Assembly (NCBI GenBank): GCA_036794395.1
Contig: DAIRGS010000272.1
Location: 1 to 9,411 of the forward strand
Direction of reading: 5' to 3'
Length of the DNA: 9,411 nt
DNA from: DASXMX01 sp036794395
GTDB taxonomy: Bacteria; Planctomycetota; Phycisphaerae; Tepidisphaerales; Tepidisphaeraceae
The position numbers and the translations under genes are program-made. Positions 1 to 6,369 of the stretch are shown one piece after another (position 1 is the stretch's first letter; every line of letters starts with the position of its first letter). A model generated the notes under the pieces. The model was not told the DNA's origin. It did no database searches and saw nothing but the letters and a program-made list of their open reading frames with translations.

Positions 1-51
1 CCCTGTGACAGCCCACATTCCTATTTTACAAACGGTGGGCCGAAGCGGATT

Positions 52-139
52 AACGAATTGCAACGCCGTGCAACATCCCCTCTCCCCCTCGCCTCACCAC
101 GTTTTTTGTTGTCAATTATCCACTGTCAATTGTCCATTG
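52..139 (-). repeat. Left copy of composite heptad repeat (inverted partner of 2871-2974)
   Basis: Read on the minus strand, 139 down to 112 is four 7-nt units (caatgga, caattga, cagtgga, taattga). These match the run at 2871-2898. Further out, positions 52-74 match the reverse complement of 2952-2974 with one mismatch in 23, around the core gcaacgccgtgcaac. A short tgaggc block lies between the two parts in both copies. The element is therefore a composite repeat present twice in opposite orientation. Positions 1-51 hold nothing I recognise. The repeat ends 17 nt before the -35 element of the proposed fliM promoter. Confidence 0.75.
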
Positions 140-155
140 CCCCCGTCCCTTCCTC

Positions 156-182
156 TAGTATTTCCCCAGTTCCGTCCGATAA
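156..182 (+). promoter_or_regulatory. Sigma28 (FliA)-like promoter for fliM
   Basis: TAGTATTT at 156-163 matches the sigma28 -35 consensus TAAAGTTT at 5 of 8 positions. After an 11-nt spacer, TCCGATAA at 175-182 matches the -10 consensus GCCGATAA at 7 of 8. The spacing is exactly the enteric consensus. Transcription would start near 190, about 20 nt before the fliM start codon, leaving room for the Shine-Dalgarno. No sigma70 -35 stands out, although GATAAT at 178-183 could also serve as a sigma70 -10. FliA control of a flagellar gene is biologically sensible, but this rests on sequence match alone. Confidence 0.45.
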
Positions 183-212
183 TGCCTATAGCGGCAAGGA
201 GGCCGCGCCAAC

Positions 213-1238
213 GTGGCTGATGTATTGGATCAATCCGAAGTCGATGCCCTGCTTGCCGCGGTGGATACCGGCCAGGTTCAGCGCGAATCGTCGAACTCGG
301 CGATGTTCGGCGGTCGCACGGCTCCACCCAACGACGTCACCCTCTACGATTTCAAACGCCCCGAACGCGTCTCCAAAGACCAGATGCGCGCCCTCGAAGC
401 CCTCCACGAAGGCTTTGGCCGCAACTTCGGAGCGGCCCTCTCGGGCTACCTCCGCACCATCATCGAAGTCACCGTCGCCCATATCGAGCAACTCACTTAC
501 AGCGAATTCATTCACTCACTCCCGAACCCGACCTGCTTCAACCTCCTCAAGCCCGAGCAACTCGACGGCCAACTCTGTCTCGAGATCAGCCCCCTGATCA
601 TCTACCCGATCATCGATCGCCTCCTGGGCGGCAGCAACGCCGATCTATTCATCCCCCAGCGCCCCCTCACCCAAATCGAGCAGCGCCTGGTTCAACGCAT
701 TACCGACCGCGCCACCCATCATCTCTCCGAAGCCTGGAGCAATCTCACGCCGGTCACGTTTACGGTGTCGGATTTTGAGAGCAATCCCCGGCTCGTCCAG
801 ATCGTGCCGCCCAACGAAACCGTCGTCGTCGTCGGTTTTGAGCTAAAAATGGGCAACCGCACCGGCACCATGAGCTTGTGTATTCCCTACAACGTCATCG
901 AGCCGATCATGGGCGTGCTGGCGGCACAAAACTGGTTCAGCTACCAGCGCAAGGGCGGCCAGGAAGATCATCTGCGACGGCTGACCAAAAACGTCAGCAA
1001 CGCCCCAGTCGAAGCCAGAATTTTTCTGGCGCAAACGACGATGACCTTCGACGACCTGTTGTCGTTACAGGTCGGCGACGTCATTACAACCGAGAAAGAT
1101 TGCAGCCGCGATGTGCTGATCCAGGTTGAGGGAAAAAATAAGTTTCTGGGCCAGGTAGGGCAGTACCGCGGCAACCGCGCCGTGCGAATAACCCGCCCCT
1201 GTCAGGAGCCCGACACAGGCAAGGGAGAGACGGCATGA
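213..1238 (+). CDS. fliM: Flagellar motor switch protein FliM
   Basis: FliM, with FliG and FliN, forms the cytoplasmic C-ring that sets flagellar rotation direction; phosphorylated CheY binds its N-terminus. The 341-aa length is close to the usual 330-340. Residues 6-17 (DQSEVDALLAAV) match the conserved CheY-binding peptide. YDFKRP at 45-50 is the conserved linker into the middle domain (about 50-230), which contains RLLGGSNAD at 136-144. A FliMN_C/SpoA domain follows at about 263-330. The start is GTG at 213, preceded by AAGGAGG at 196-202 with a 10-nt spacer; no ATG fits better. The stop overlaps the next start as ATGA (1235-1238), indicating translational coupling. The last residues after about 330 are a short non-conserved tail. 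Other flagellar genes may lie to the left, outside the window. The family call is secure. Confidence 0.96.
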   Translation: MADVLDQSEVDALLAAVDTGQVQRESSNSAMFGGRTAPPNDVTLYDFKRPERVSKDQMRALEALHEGFGRNFGAALSGYLRTIIEVTVAHIEQLTYSEFIHSLPNPTCFNLLKPEQLDGQLCLEISPLIIYPIIDRLLGGSNADLFIPQRPLTQIEQRLVQRITDRATHHLSEAWSNLTPVTFTVSDFESNPRLVQIVPPNETVVVVGFELKMGNRTGTMSLCIPYNVIEPIMGVLAAQNWFSYQRKGGQEDHLRRLTKNVSNAPVEARIFLAQTTMTFDDLLSLQVGDVITTEKDCSRDVLIQVEGKNKFLGQVGQYRGNRAVRITRPCQEPDTGKGETA

Positions 1239-1984
1239 GCCGTGCGATCGCAGCGCCGGCCAGCGCCGAAGGTGGCCGTGGTCAATCAAATCGCGGATAT
1301 GTTCACGAATCCGAACTGCCGCTCACCAGCCTTGTATTTCTGCTCCCACTGATCGTAGTTTACGAGCTGGGGACGCGCTACTTCACCACCGCCGCCCACA
1401 ATGGCTACGAACAGCAAATCATTGCTTTCACCATGCTCCAGCGGTTCTTCCGCGCCTTCGGCGTTCACGGCCAACATCTCCCCGCCCTAGCCTTGGCCGC
1501 AATCCTGTTATCCTGGCACCTCGCCCGCCGGGAGCGCTGGCAGATTAACGTAGGGACACTGGCCGGCATGTCGATCGAGAGCGCACTCCTTGCGCTGCCC
1601 CTGATCGCCATGAGCCGCGAGCTGACCAGATACCTACCCTTGGCCGCCCTTCAATCGAGCCGGCAAGATACCATCATTATGTCTTTAGGCGCAGGCGTTT
1701 ACGAAGAACTCGTCTTCCGCCTGATCCTTTTCACCGCCCTGAGCCTTTTTTTCAAAGATTTGCTAAAAATTAAGTCAGTCTGGGTGAACCTAGGGATAGT
1801 GTTGATCGCCGCATTTGCCTTCTCCTGCTACCATTACTTGAGCCCGACGGAAGAATTTTTTTGGCGCACGTTTGCTTTTCGCACACTCGCCGGTGCCTAT
1901 TTTGGAGGCGTTTTTCTCCTCCGCGGATTCGGCATAACCGCCGCATCTCACGCCGCTTACGATATTTTGATCCTATTCGTCTAG
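1235..1984 (+). CDS. CPBP-family intramembrane glutamic endopeptidase
   Basis: This is a polytopic inner-membrane protein of the CPBP (CAAX protease and bacteriocin-processing, Abi/Rce1-like) family. The signature motifs lie in membrane segments in the right order: E157-E158 and R162 (EELVFR), F196 with H200 (FSCYH), and H239 with D243 (HAAYD). Hydrophobic segments fall at about 30-46, 82-95, 105-127, 149-172, 183-202, 212-230 and 232-248, so the protein is nearly all membrane after a polar 28-residue N-terminus. At 249 aa it is a normal length. AGGGAGA lies at 1222-1228 within the fliM end, and the ATG overlaps the fliM stop, so the two are co-translated. Family members process prenylated proteins or bacteriocin peptides, or act in immunity; the substrate here cannot be read from sequence. 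Coupling to fliM suggests co-expression, not necessarily a flagellar function. Confidence 0.9.
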   Translation: MSRAIAAPASAEGGRGQSNRGYVHESELPLTSLVFLLPLIVVYELGTRYFTTAAHNGYEQQIIAFTMLQRFFRAFGVHGQHLPALALAAILLSWHLARRERWQINVGTLAGMSIESALLALPLIAMSRELTRYLPLAALQSSRQDTIIMSLGAGVYEELVFRLILFTALSLFFKDLLKIKSVWVNLGIVLIAAFAFSCYHYLSPTEEFFWRTFAFRTLAGAYFGGVFLLRGFGITAASHAAYDILILFV

Positions 1985-2007
1985 TCCACTCTGGATAACC
2001 GGTGGAC
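1984..2007 (+). terminator. Possible weak terminator after the fliM-CPBP pair
   Basis: GTCCAC (1984-1989) can pair with GTGGAC (2002-2007), with an inner GG/CC step around an ATAA loop. An AT-rich run (aaattattttgttt) follows. The stem is short and interrupted and the T run is broken, so this is a weak candidate. Its position, directly at the CPBP stop codon and before the next promoter, is what supports it. Confidence 0.35.
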
Positions 2008-2015
2008 AAATTATT

Positions 2016-2046
2016 TTGTTTCCATTTAAGTCCGCGCTTCTATAAT
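2016..2046 (+). promoter_or_regulatory. Sigma70-type promoter for the structured leader and DUF2617-like gene
   Basis: TATAAT at 2041-2046 is a perfect -10 box. The best -35 is TTGTTT at 2016-2021 (19-nt spacer, longer than ideal) or an offset reading of the same T-rich patch. Transcription would begin near 2053, giving a leader of about 170 nt before the ATG at 2223. The 238-nt gap after the CPBP gene and the possible terminator there fit an independent transcription unit. Confidence 0.6.
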
Positions 2047-2057
2047 GCCCTTGTAAG

Positions 2058-2212
2058 CCCATCACACACGGGTGATGGGTACCAGTCTCAAGGTGGCGAC
2101 GTGGAATAGGATGTTCCATCTTGCCCCCTTTAACATCCGTCTTGCGTAGGCGGGTGTACGAGTCTAACTTTTATTGTCTCTAACGGAGAGATATAGCTCT
2201 CTTAGAAAGAGC
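2058..2212 (+). promoter_or_regulatory. Hairpin-rich 5' leader (candidate cis-regulatory RNA)
   Basis: Five stem-loops follow one another. H1 is CCCATCAC/GTGATGGG (2058-2065 with 2072-2079), a perfect 8 bp. H2 pairs 2090-2106 with 2114-2130: 17 positions, two mismatches and two G-U, 7-nt loop. H3 pairs 2133-2142 with 2148-2157: 10 bp including two G-U, loop TGCGT. H4 is TCTCT/AGAGA (2177-2181 with 2187-2191). H5 is GCTCT/AGAGC (2196-2200 with 2208-2212). The best Shine-Dalgarno-like run for the downstream gene, AAAGAG at 2206-2211, lies in the 3' arm of H5, so folding could hide it. I do not recognise a known riboswitch or other RNA class. It could also be a separate small RNA, but no T-rich terminator follows any stem. 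Confidence 0.5.
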
Positions 2213-2222
2213 ACGGACGCTT

Positions 2223-2777
2223 ATGCCTAATCGAACAAAACAACGTCGTTCCGGCGGGTTGACCCTCCTTTTGTATCAGCGGACTCTTCATCCAGAGCTT
2301 TTTAAGATCGTGGGGTCCGAACAGGTGACCCGGCGCGCTTATGAAGCGGATATCTGGCTGGTTGAGGGCGGCCATGTGATTTCGTTTTCGGCCGGTAAGA
2401 CGGTTCTGACGGAAGTCATTATGAATTCCGGCGAGCTGCCGACCGATCGGCATCTCCTCCAGACCATTCCCTGCCGTGGCGAGAAGTATCATGAAATGAC
2501 GGTCGGCGGAAACGTCCGCTACATGATCAGCACGCAGGAAGAACAGCTCAGCCAGACCCTGTATGATGCCACCCGGCACGAGATCAGCACCTACGCCGCC
2601 AAGCGCGAGCTGATGTGCGCCGATTCGCCCGGCGTGGGCGAGACCGGCGGCTACCTCAGCGTCCTCGATATCGAACGCCGCAGCCACGAGCTGCTGGTTC
2701 AAAGCTTCCATCTCTTCGATGAAACCGAAATGGTCATCAAGACCCAGGCGATTATCGAAGTGGTGAAGGGTGCCTAA
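2223..2777 (+). CDS. DUF2617-like protein of unknown function
   Basis: A 184-aa soluble protein with no signal peptide or membrane segment. LLLYQRTLHPELF (residues 15-27) resembles the 'LYxRxLHPELF' opening I associate with DUF2617 proteins. Next come a region rich in beta-strand character (about 40-105), including GHVISFSAG at 50-58 and TVLTEV at 60-65, and a helical stretch at about 106-128. Residues 144-184 (YLSVLDIERR, then FHLFDETEMVIKTQAIIEV) look like an additional conserved beta segment. No catalytic motif is evident, and I know no established biochemical role for the family. The ATG at 2223 is preceded 11 nt upstream by AAAGAG, a modest ribosome site inside a hairpin. The gene has its own promoter, a long leader and a strong terminator, so it appears monocistronic. 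That the gene is real is near certain; the family name is from memory of the motif. Confidence 0.75.
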   Translation: MPNRTKQRRSGGLTLLLYQRTLHPELFKIVGSEQVTRRAYEADIWLVEGGHVISFSAGKTVLTEVIMNSGELPTDRHLLQTIPCRGEKYHEMTVGGNVRYMISTQEEQLSQTLYDATRHEISTYAAKRELMCADSPGVGETGGYLSVLDIERRSHELLVQSFHLFDETEMVIKTQAIIEVVKGA

Positions 2778-2805
2778 GCCGGTAAAATCAGTCTTTGGAG
2801 CCACC

Positions 2806-2835
2806 AAGCCCGGAGTGTTTACTCCGGGCTTTTTT
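2806..2835 (+). terminator. Strong rho-independent terminator
   Basis: AAGCCCGGAGT (2806-2816) and ACTCCGGGCTT (2821-2831) form a perfect 11-bp stem around a GTTT loop, followed directly by a T run to 2835. It sits 29 nt after the DUF2617-like stop codon and separates that gene from the repeat island. Confidence 0.93.
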
Positions 2836-2870
2836 ATTTTGCAGTGGGCCGGTGCCGGGGGGCGTCGGGG

Positions 2871-2974
2871 CAATGGACAATTGACAATGGACAACGAAAT
2901 GCGGGGGAGCCGCGTGAGGCCAATGGAGAATGGAAAATGAATTCGTGGAACGTTGCACGGCGTTGCATTTCGTT
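2871..2974 (+). repeat. Right copy of composite heptad repeat (CAATGGA family)
   Basis: Four 7-nt units run at 2871-2898 (caatgga, caattga, caatgga, caacgaa). A second run of three follows at 2921-2941 (caatgga, gaatgga, aaatgaa). Between and beyond lie a tgaggc block and the core gttgcacggcgttgc at 2952-2966. Positions 2952-2974 match the reverse complement of 52-74 with one mismatch. No coding function is credible here: the ORFs crossing it are low-complexity by-products. The copy points the opposite way to the one at 52-139, with both heptad ends facing inward toward fliM/CPBP/DUF2617. Confidence 0.75.
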
Positions 2975-3023
2975 GCAGGGGTGGTGGGCAAGTAGGCTGT
3001 TGGCAGTAGGCCCTAGGCGGAGT

Positions 3024-3184
3024 TCCTGAGTGCTGGGTGCTGGGTACTGGGTACTGGGTACTGGGTACTGGGTGCTGAGGGCTGAGGGCTGGGTGCTGAG
3101 GGCTGAGGGCTGAGGGCGGAGTGCTGAGGGCTGAGGGCGGAGTGCTGGGTGCTGAGGGCGGAGTGCTGGGTGCTGAGGGCGGAT
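3024..3184 (+). repeat. Heptanucleotide tandem array, 23 units of 7 nt
   Basis: The stretch divides without a gap into 23 heptamers, drawn from a few variants: tgctggg, tactggg (four in a row, 3045-3072), tgctgag, ggctgag, ggctggg and ggcggag, with edge variants tcctgag and ggcggat. A further ggcggag at 3016-3022 is separated by one extra base. Higher-order patterns recur: the triplet ggcggag-tgctggg-tgctgag appears at 3136-3156 and again at 3157-3177. This resembles the short tandemly repeated repetitive (STRR) heptamers described in heterocystous cyanobacteria. It is strand-asymmetric and G-rich on the plus strand. A 7-nt unit without stop codons leaves long false ORFs in several frames, which explains the Ser/Pro/Thr/Gln-rich translations on the minus strand. 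Confidence 0.92.
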
Positions 3185-3201
3185 TTGGGTGGTGCGTATT
3201 T

Positions 3202-3264
3202 CGGATTGCAGATTGCGGATTGGGGACGGGGGAATTGTGGATTGTTGAATGCGGATTGGTGAAT
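3202..3264 (+). repeat. Second heptad array, CGGATTG family
   Basis: Nine 7-nt steps can be read: cggattg, cagattg, cggattg, gggacgg, gggaatt, gtggatt, gttgaat, gcggatt, ggtgaat. The first three are near identical and the rest are more degraded, with the GGATT/GAATT core drifting in phase. The array starts 17 nt after the larger array and is unrelated to it in sequence while keeping the 7-nt period. From 3265 to 3384 the sequence is G-rich with no clear gene. A poor promoter candidate (TTGGCG at 3329-3334, 17-nt spacer, TACAAC at 3352-3357) is the only signal I see there ahead of hsdM. Confidence 0.7.
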
Positions 3265-3395
3265 CGACAGGCCGGGTGGGTGGGGGTGCCGGGTGCAGGA
3301 TTTCGTTGGGTGGGAGTTGGAGCGTTATTTGGCGGGTGGAGATTGGAGCAGTACAACTGGTCGGTTCTGAATCAAAACCGAATCGAGGGATCTGG

Positions 3396-5057
3396 ATGGC
3401 GGAAGATCGGCAGCGTGAATCGGATTCGGCTAATGCGGACACCCTTTGGAAGGCGGCGGACCAGCTTCGGGGGCAGGTGGATGCGGCGGAGTACAAGCAT
3501 GTCGTGTTGGGACTGTTGTTTTTGAAGTACATCTCAGATTCCTTTGAGACCCGGCGCGCGAAATTGAAGGAGGAACTGGAAGCGGACGGGATCCCTGGCG
3601 GGCAGGTCGAAGGGCTTTTGGAGAATCGCGACGAATACACTGCCGAGCGGGTTTTCTGGGTTCCGCCCGAGGCTCGCTGGGGGAACCTTCGGAATCAGGC
3701 GGCGCGTCCGGAAATCGCGACGCTGATCGATGATGCCATTCTTGCCGTCGAGCGCGATAACCCAAATCTTAAAAATAAGCTCCCGCGCGACTACGCGCGC
3801 CGCGGCATTGAGCCGGTCAAGATGAAGGGGCTGATTGATCTGATTGCCGACATCGGCTTCAAGGGAACGCATCGGCAAGCGCGCGATCAATTGGGGCGGG
3901 TCTACGAATACTTCCTAGGAAAATTCGCTCAGGCCGAGGGGAAGCTGGGCGGCGAGTTCTACACGCCGCGCTGCGTCGTCCGCGTGCTGGTCGAAATGCT
4001 CGAACCGTACGAAGGTCGTGTGTATGACCCGTGCTGCGGGTCCGGCGGCATGTTCGTGCAGTCGGAGCAGTTCGTTGAGGCCCACGGGGGCAACACGAAG
4101 AACATTTCGATTTACGGGCAGGAATCGAATCCGATGACATGGCGGCTGGCGCACATGAATCTGGCCATGCACACGATCGAAGCGAATCTCGGGTCGCAGC
4201 CGGCCGATACGTTCCTGCGCGATCTGCATCCGGATTTAAAAGCCGATTACGTGCTGGCTAATCCGCCGTTCAACGTGTCGGAATGGTCCGGCCCGTTGCT
4301 TGAAGGCGACGTGCGCTGGCGCTTCGGCAAGCCGCCCAACGGCAATGCAAACTATGCCTGGATTCAGCACTTCATCCACCACTTGGCGGTTCCCAACGGT
4401 CGTGGCGGGGGTGTGGCCGGTTTCGTGATGGCCAACGGCTCACTCTCCAGCAGCTCCGGCGGTGAGGGCGAAATACGCCGAAAGATTGTCGAAGCCGATC
4501 TGGTCGATTGCATCGTCGCGATGCCCGCCCAGCTCTTCTACACCACCGGTATTCCCGTGTGCCTGTGGTTCCTCACGCGCGACAAAACCGGCCGCAACAT
4601 CAAGCACGGCGGACGCGACCGCAACGGCGAAACCCTCTTCATCGACGCCCGCAAGCTCGGCACGATGCAGACCCGCACGCTGCGCGTGCTGACTGATGGG
4701 GAATTCGACGGCGGCGATCTTCCACCGACCAGCGACATTGGCCGGATTGTCTACGCCTTCCGCCGATGGCGCGGCGAGCCCGCTCCCAAATGGTGGGACG
4801 CCAAGCAGCACGGCGAGTGGACCTACCGCGACATCCCCGGCTTCTGCAGGGCCGCCACGATGGCCGACGTCGAAAAGCATGGCTTTGTCCTCACGCCGGG
4901 CCGCTACGTCGGCGCGGAGGAACAGGAAAACGATGGCGAGCCTTTCGCCGAAAAATTCCCGCGGATGGTGGCGGAGTTGGAGGAGCATTTTGCGGAGGGC
5001 GAACGCTTGACAGGGGTAGTCAGCGCGCGGCTGCGGGAGGTCGGAGATGCGCCCTGA
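3396..5057 (+). CDS. hsdM: Type I restriction-modification system DNA methyltransferase subunit HsdM
   Basis: HsdM is the S-adenosylmethionine-dependent N6-adenine methyltransferase subunit. Two copies join one HsdS to methylate both strands of a split target. The protein has 553 aa, within the usual 480-550 or slightly above. The N-terminal HsdM_N helical domain runs about 14-160 (LWKAADQLRG, then LGLLFLKYISD). EFYTP at 187-191 is the conserved entry to the catalytic domain. DPCCGSGGMF at 211-220 is the SAM-binding motif I, and NPPF at 289-292 is the catalytic motif IV. I chose ATG 3396, preceded by GAGGG at 3385-3389; the frame stays open to 3249, but that extension translates the heptad repeats and lacks family similarity. 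The gene overlaps hsdS by 11 nt. All key residues are intact, so it should be active. Transcription must start in or just after the repeat island. Confidence 0.96.
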   Translation: MAEDRQRESDSANADTLWKAADQLRGQVDAAEYKHVVLGLLFLKYISDSFETRRAKLKEELEADGIPGGQVEGLLENRDEYTAERVFWVPPEARWGNLRNQAARPEIATLIDDAILAVERDNPNLKNKLPRDYARRGIEPVKMKGLIDLIADIGFKGTHRQARDQLGRVYEYFLGKFAQAEGKLGGEFYTPRCVVRVLVEMLEPYEGRVYDPCCGSGGMFVQSEQFVEAHGGNTKNISIYGQESNPMTWRLAHMNLAMHTIEANLGSQPADTFLRDLHPDLKADYVLANPPFNVSEWSGPLLEGDVRWRFGKPPNGNANYAWIQHFIHHLAVPNGRGGGVAGFVMANGSLSSSSGGEGEIRRKIVEADLVDCIVAMPAQLFYTTGIPVCLWFLTRDKTGRNIKHGGRDRNGETLFIDARKLGTMQTRTLRVLTDGEFDGGDLPPTSDIGRIVYAFRRWRGEPAPKWWDAKQHGEWTYRDIPGFCRAATMADVEKHGFVLTPGRYVGAEEQENDGEPFAEKFPRMVAELEEHFAEGERLTGVVSARLREVGDAP

Positions 5058-6369
5058 CTGGTCCATCATGACGATCGCTGACTGCGCCGCGGATGAACCA
5101 TACGCAACGCAGATCGGCCCCTTCGGTAAGGCGCTCACTCCCGAAGCATATATGCCATCCGGTGTGCCTCTATTGCGCGGCGTCAATGTCAATCACGGGC
5201 GGTTCCGCGACGATGATTTCGTTTTCATCAGCGACGAAGACGCTAACCGCCTATCAAAATTCGAGTCGTTTCCGGGCGATGTGCTTCTCGTGCATAAAGG
5301 CACATTAGGTAAAATCGGCTTAATGCCACAGAGGCGAAAATACCAGCGGTACATCATGGGTAACAGCATGTTGCGAGTCCGCTGCAATCCGGCAATACTG
5401 CTTCCTGAGTTTCTGCGTTATTGGCTCCTATCGCCGGCGGGGCAGCACTACCTGTTTAGCAGAGTGTCGCAGGTCGGCGTTCCGCAGATACAGCGTCCGC
5501 TTACGACGCTCCGCGAAGCCGCACTCCCTGTACCACCCATCGACGAGCAGCGCGCCATTGCCGGGGTGCTGGGGGCGTTGGACGACAAGCTCGAACAGAA
5601 CCAGCGGACGTCGGCCGCATTGGAGAGGCTGGCGCGGGCGATGTTCCGGGCGTGGTTCGTGGACTTCGAGCCGGTCAAGGCCAAGGCCGCCGGCGCCACC
5701 TCCTTCCCCTCCATGCCCCAACCCGTTTTCGAAACCCTACCCACGCGCCTAACCGATTCCCAACTCGGCCCGGTGCCGGAGGGATGGAGCTTCGGAAGCC
5801 TTGGCGACATCGCACATGAGCGCCGAGAGGCCGTCGATCCGGGAGAAATCGAGCAAACGACGCCGTACATTGGCCTTGAACACATGCCGCGCCGGTCCAT
5901 TGCGATAACGGAATGGGAGCATGCAGACAAAGTCACGAGTGGCAAGGTACGATTTCACGCGGGGGACATTCTGTTCGGGAAGCTTCGCCCCTACTTTCAC
6001 AAGGTCGGCATCGCGCCGTTGGATGGGGTGTGCTCTACCGACATCGTGGTAATCGAGCCGAAAGCACCGACTTGGTTCGGGCTAGTAATCGCGCATTCGT
6101 CCAGCGACGACTTTGTAGCACATACGAACGCATGCTCCACCGGCACGAAGATGCCGCGAACAAACTGGCGCGACATGGCACGCTACGCGATTGCAGTTCC
6201 GCCGGAAACCGTTGCGATAGCGTTTAGCCATTTAGTGTCGGCGACGACGAAACTGATGGTAAATGCCATCTTCGAATCGCGCAAACTGGCGCAGCTTCGC
6301 GATTATCTTCTGCCGAAACTTCTGTCTGGATCGGTTCGGGTCACGGGCGAAAACGGGAGGGACAGATGA
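5047..6369 (+). CDS. hsdS: Type I restriction-modification system specificity subunit HsdS
   Basis: HsdS recognises the bipartite target sequence and holds the complex together. At 440 aa it has the standard two-repeat architecture. Target-recognition domain 1 covers about 1-160 and includes HKGTLGKIG at 83-91. A conserved spacer follows: PPIDEQRAIAGVLGALDD (163-180) leading into a helical stretch to about 215. Target-recognition domain 2 covers about 240-380 and includes FGKLRPYFHKVG at 310-321. A second, more diverged spacer copy (YAIAVPP at 380-386) ends in KLAQLRDYLLPKLLSG at 413-428. The start at 5047 has GGGAGG at 5035-5040 with a 6-nt spacer and lies inside the end of hsdM. The stop overlaps the next gene as ATGA (6366-6369). 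The two recognition domains differ from each other, implying an asymmetric target. The sequence recognised cannot be deduced by eye. Confidence 0.95.
   Translation: MRPDWSIMTIADCAADEPYATQIGPFGKALTPEAYMPSGVPLLRGVNVNHGRFRDDDFVFISDEDANRLSKFESFPGDVLLVHKGTLGKIGLMPQRRKYQRYIMGNSMLRVRCNPAILLPEFLRYWLLSPAGQHYLFSRVSQVGVPQIQRPLTTLREAALPVPPIDEQRAIAGVLGALDDKLEQNQRTSAALERLARAMFRAWFVDFEPVKAKAAGATSFPSMPQPVFETLPTRLTDSQLGPVPEGWSFGSLGDIAHERREAVDPGEIEQTTPYIGLEHMPRRSIAITEWEHADKVTSGKVRFHAGDILFGKLRPYFHKVGIAPLDGVCSTDIVVIEPKAPTWFGLVIAHSSSDDFVAHTNACSTGTKMPRTNWRDMARYAIAVPPETVAIAFSHLVSATTKLMVNAIFESRKLAQLRDYLLPKLLSGSVRVTGENGRDR

Noticed and set aside
58..597. 179-aa plus-strand ORF overlapping the start of fliM
   Set aside because: Low-complexity Ser/Pro/Thr/Ala translation in a shifted frame of fliM; no ribosome site.
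3024..3184. CRISPR array
   Set aside because: Units are 7 nt with no spacers, and no cas genes are visible; this is a simple tandem array.
2202..3356. 384-aa minus-strand ORF across the DUF2617-like gene and the repeat island
   Set aside because: Its N-terminal part is a translation of heptad repeats (Ser/Pro/Thr/Gln-rich) and the rest is antisense to a better-supported gene.
3249..3395. N-terminal extension of hsdM
   Set aside because: The extra 49 residues translate repeat and G-rich DNA, while ATG 3396 has a Shine-Dalgarno and matches where HsdM proteins usually start.
2834..3640. 268-aa minus-strand ORF with a repetitive Pro/Ser/Ala/Leu segment
   Set aside because: The heptapeptide pattern follows automatically from a 7-nt repeat without stop codons. 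It overlaps the start of hsdM, and I found no family resemblance.
4440..5192. 250-aa minus-strand ORF within hsdM
   Set aside because: Antisense shadow of a high-GC coding region whose plus-strand reading has all methyltransferase motifs.
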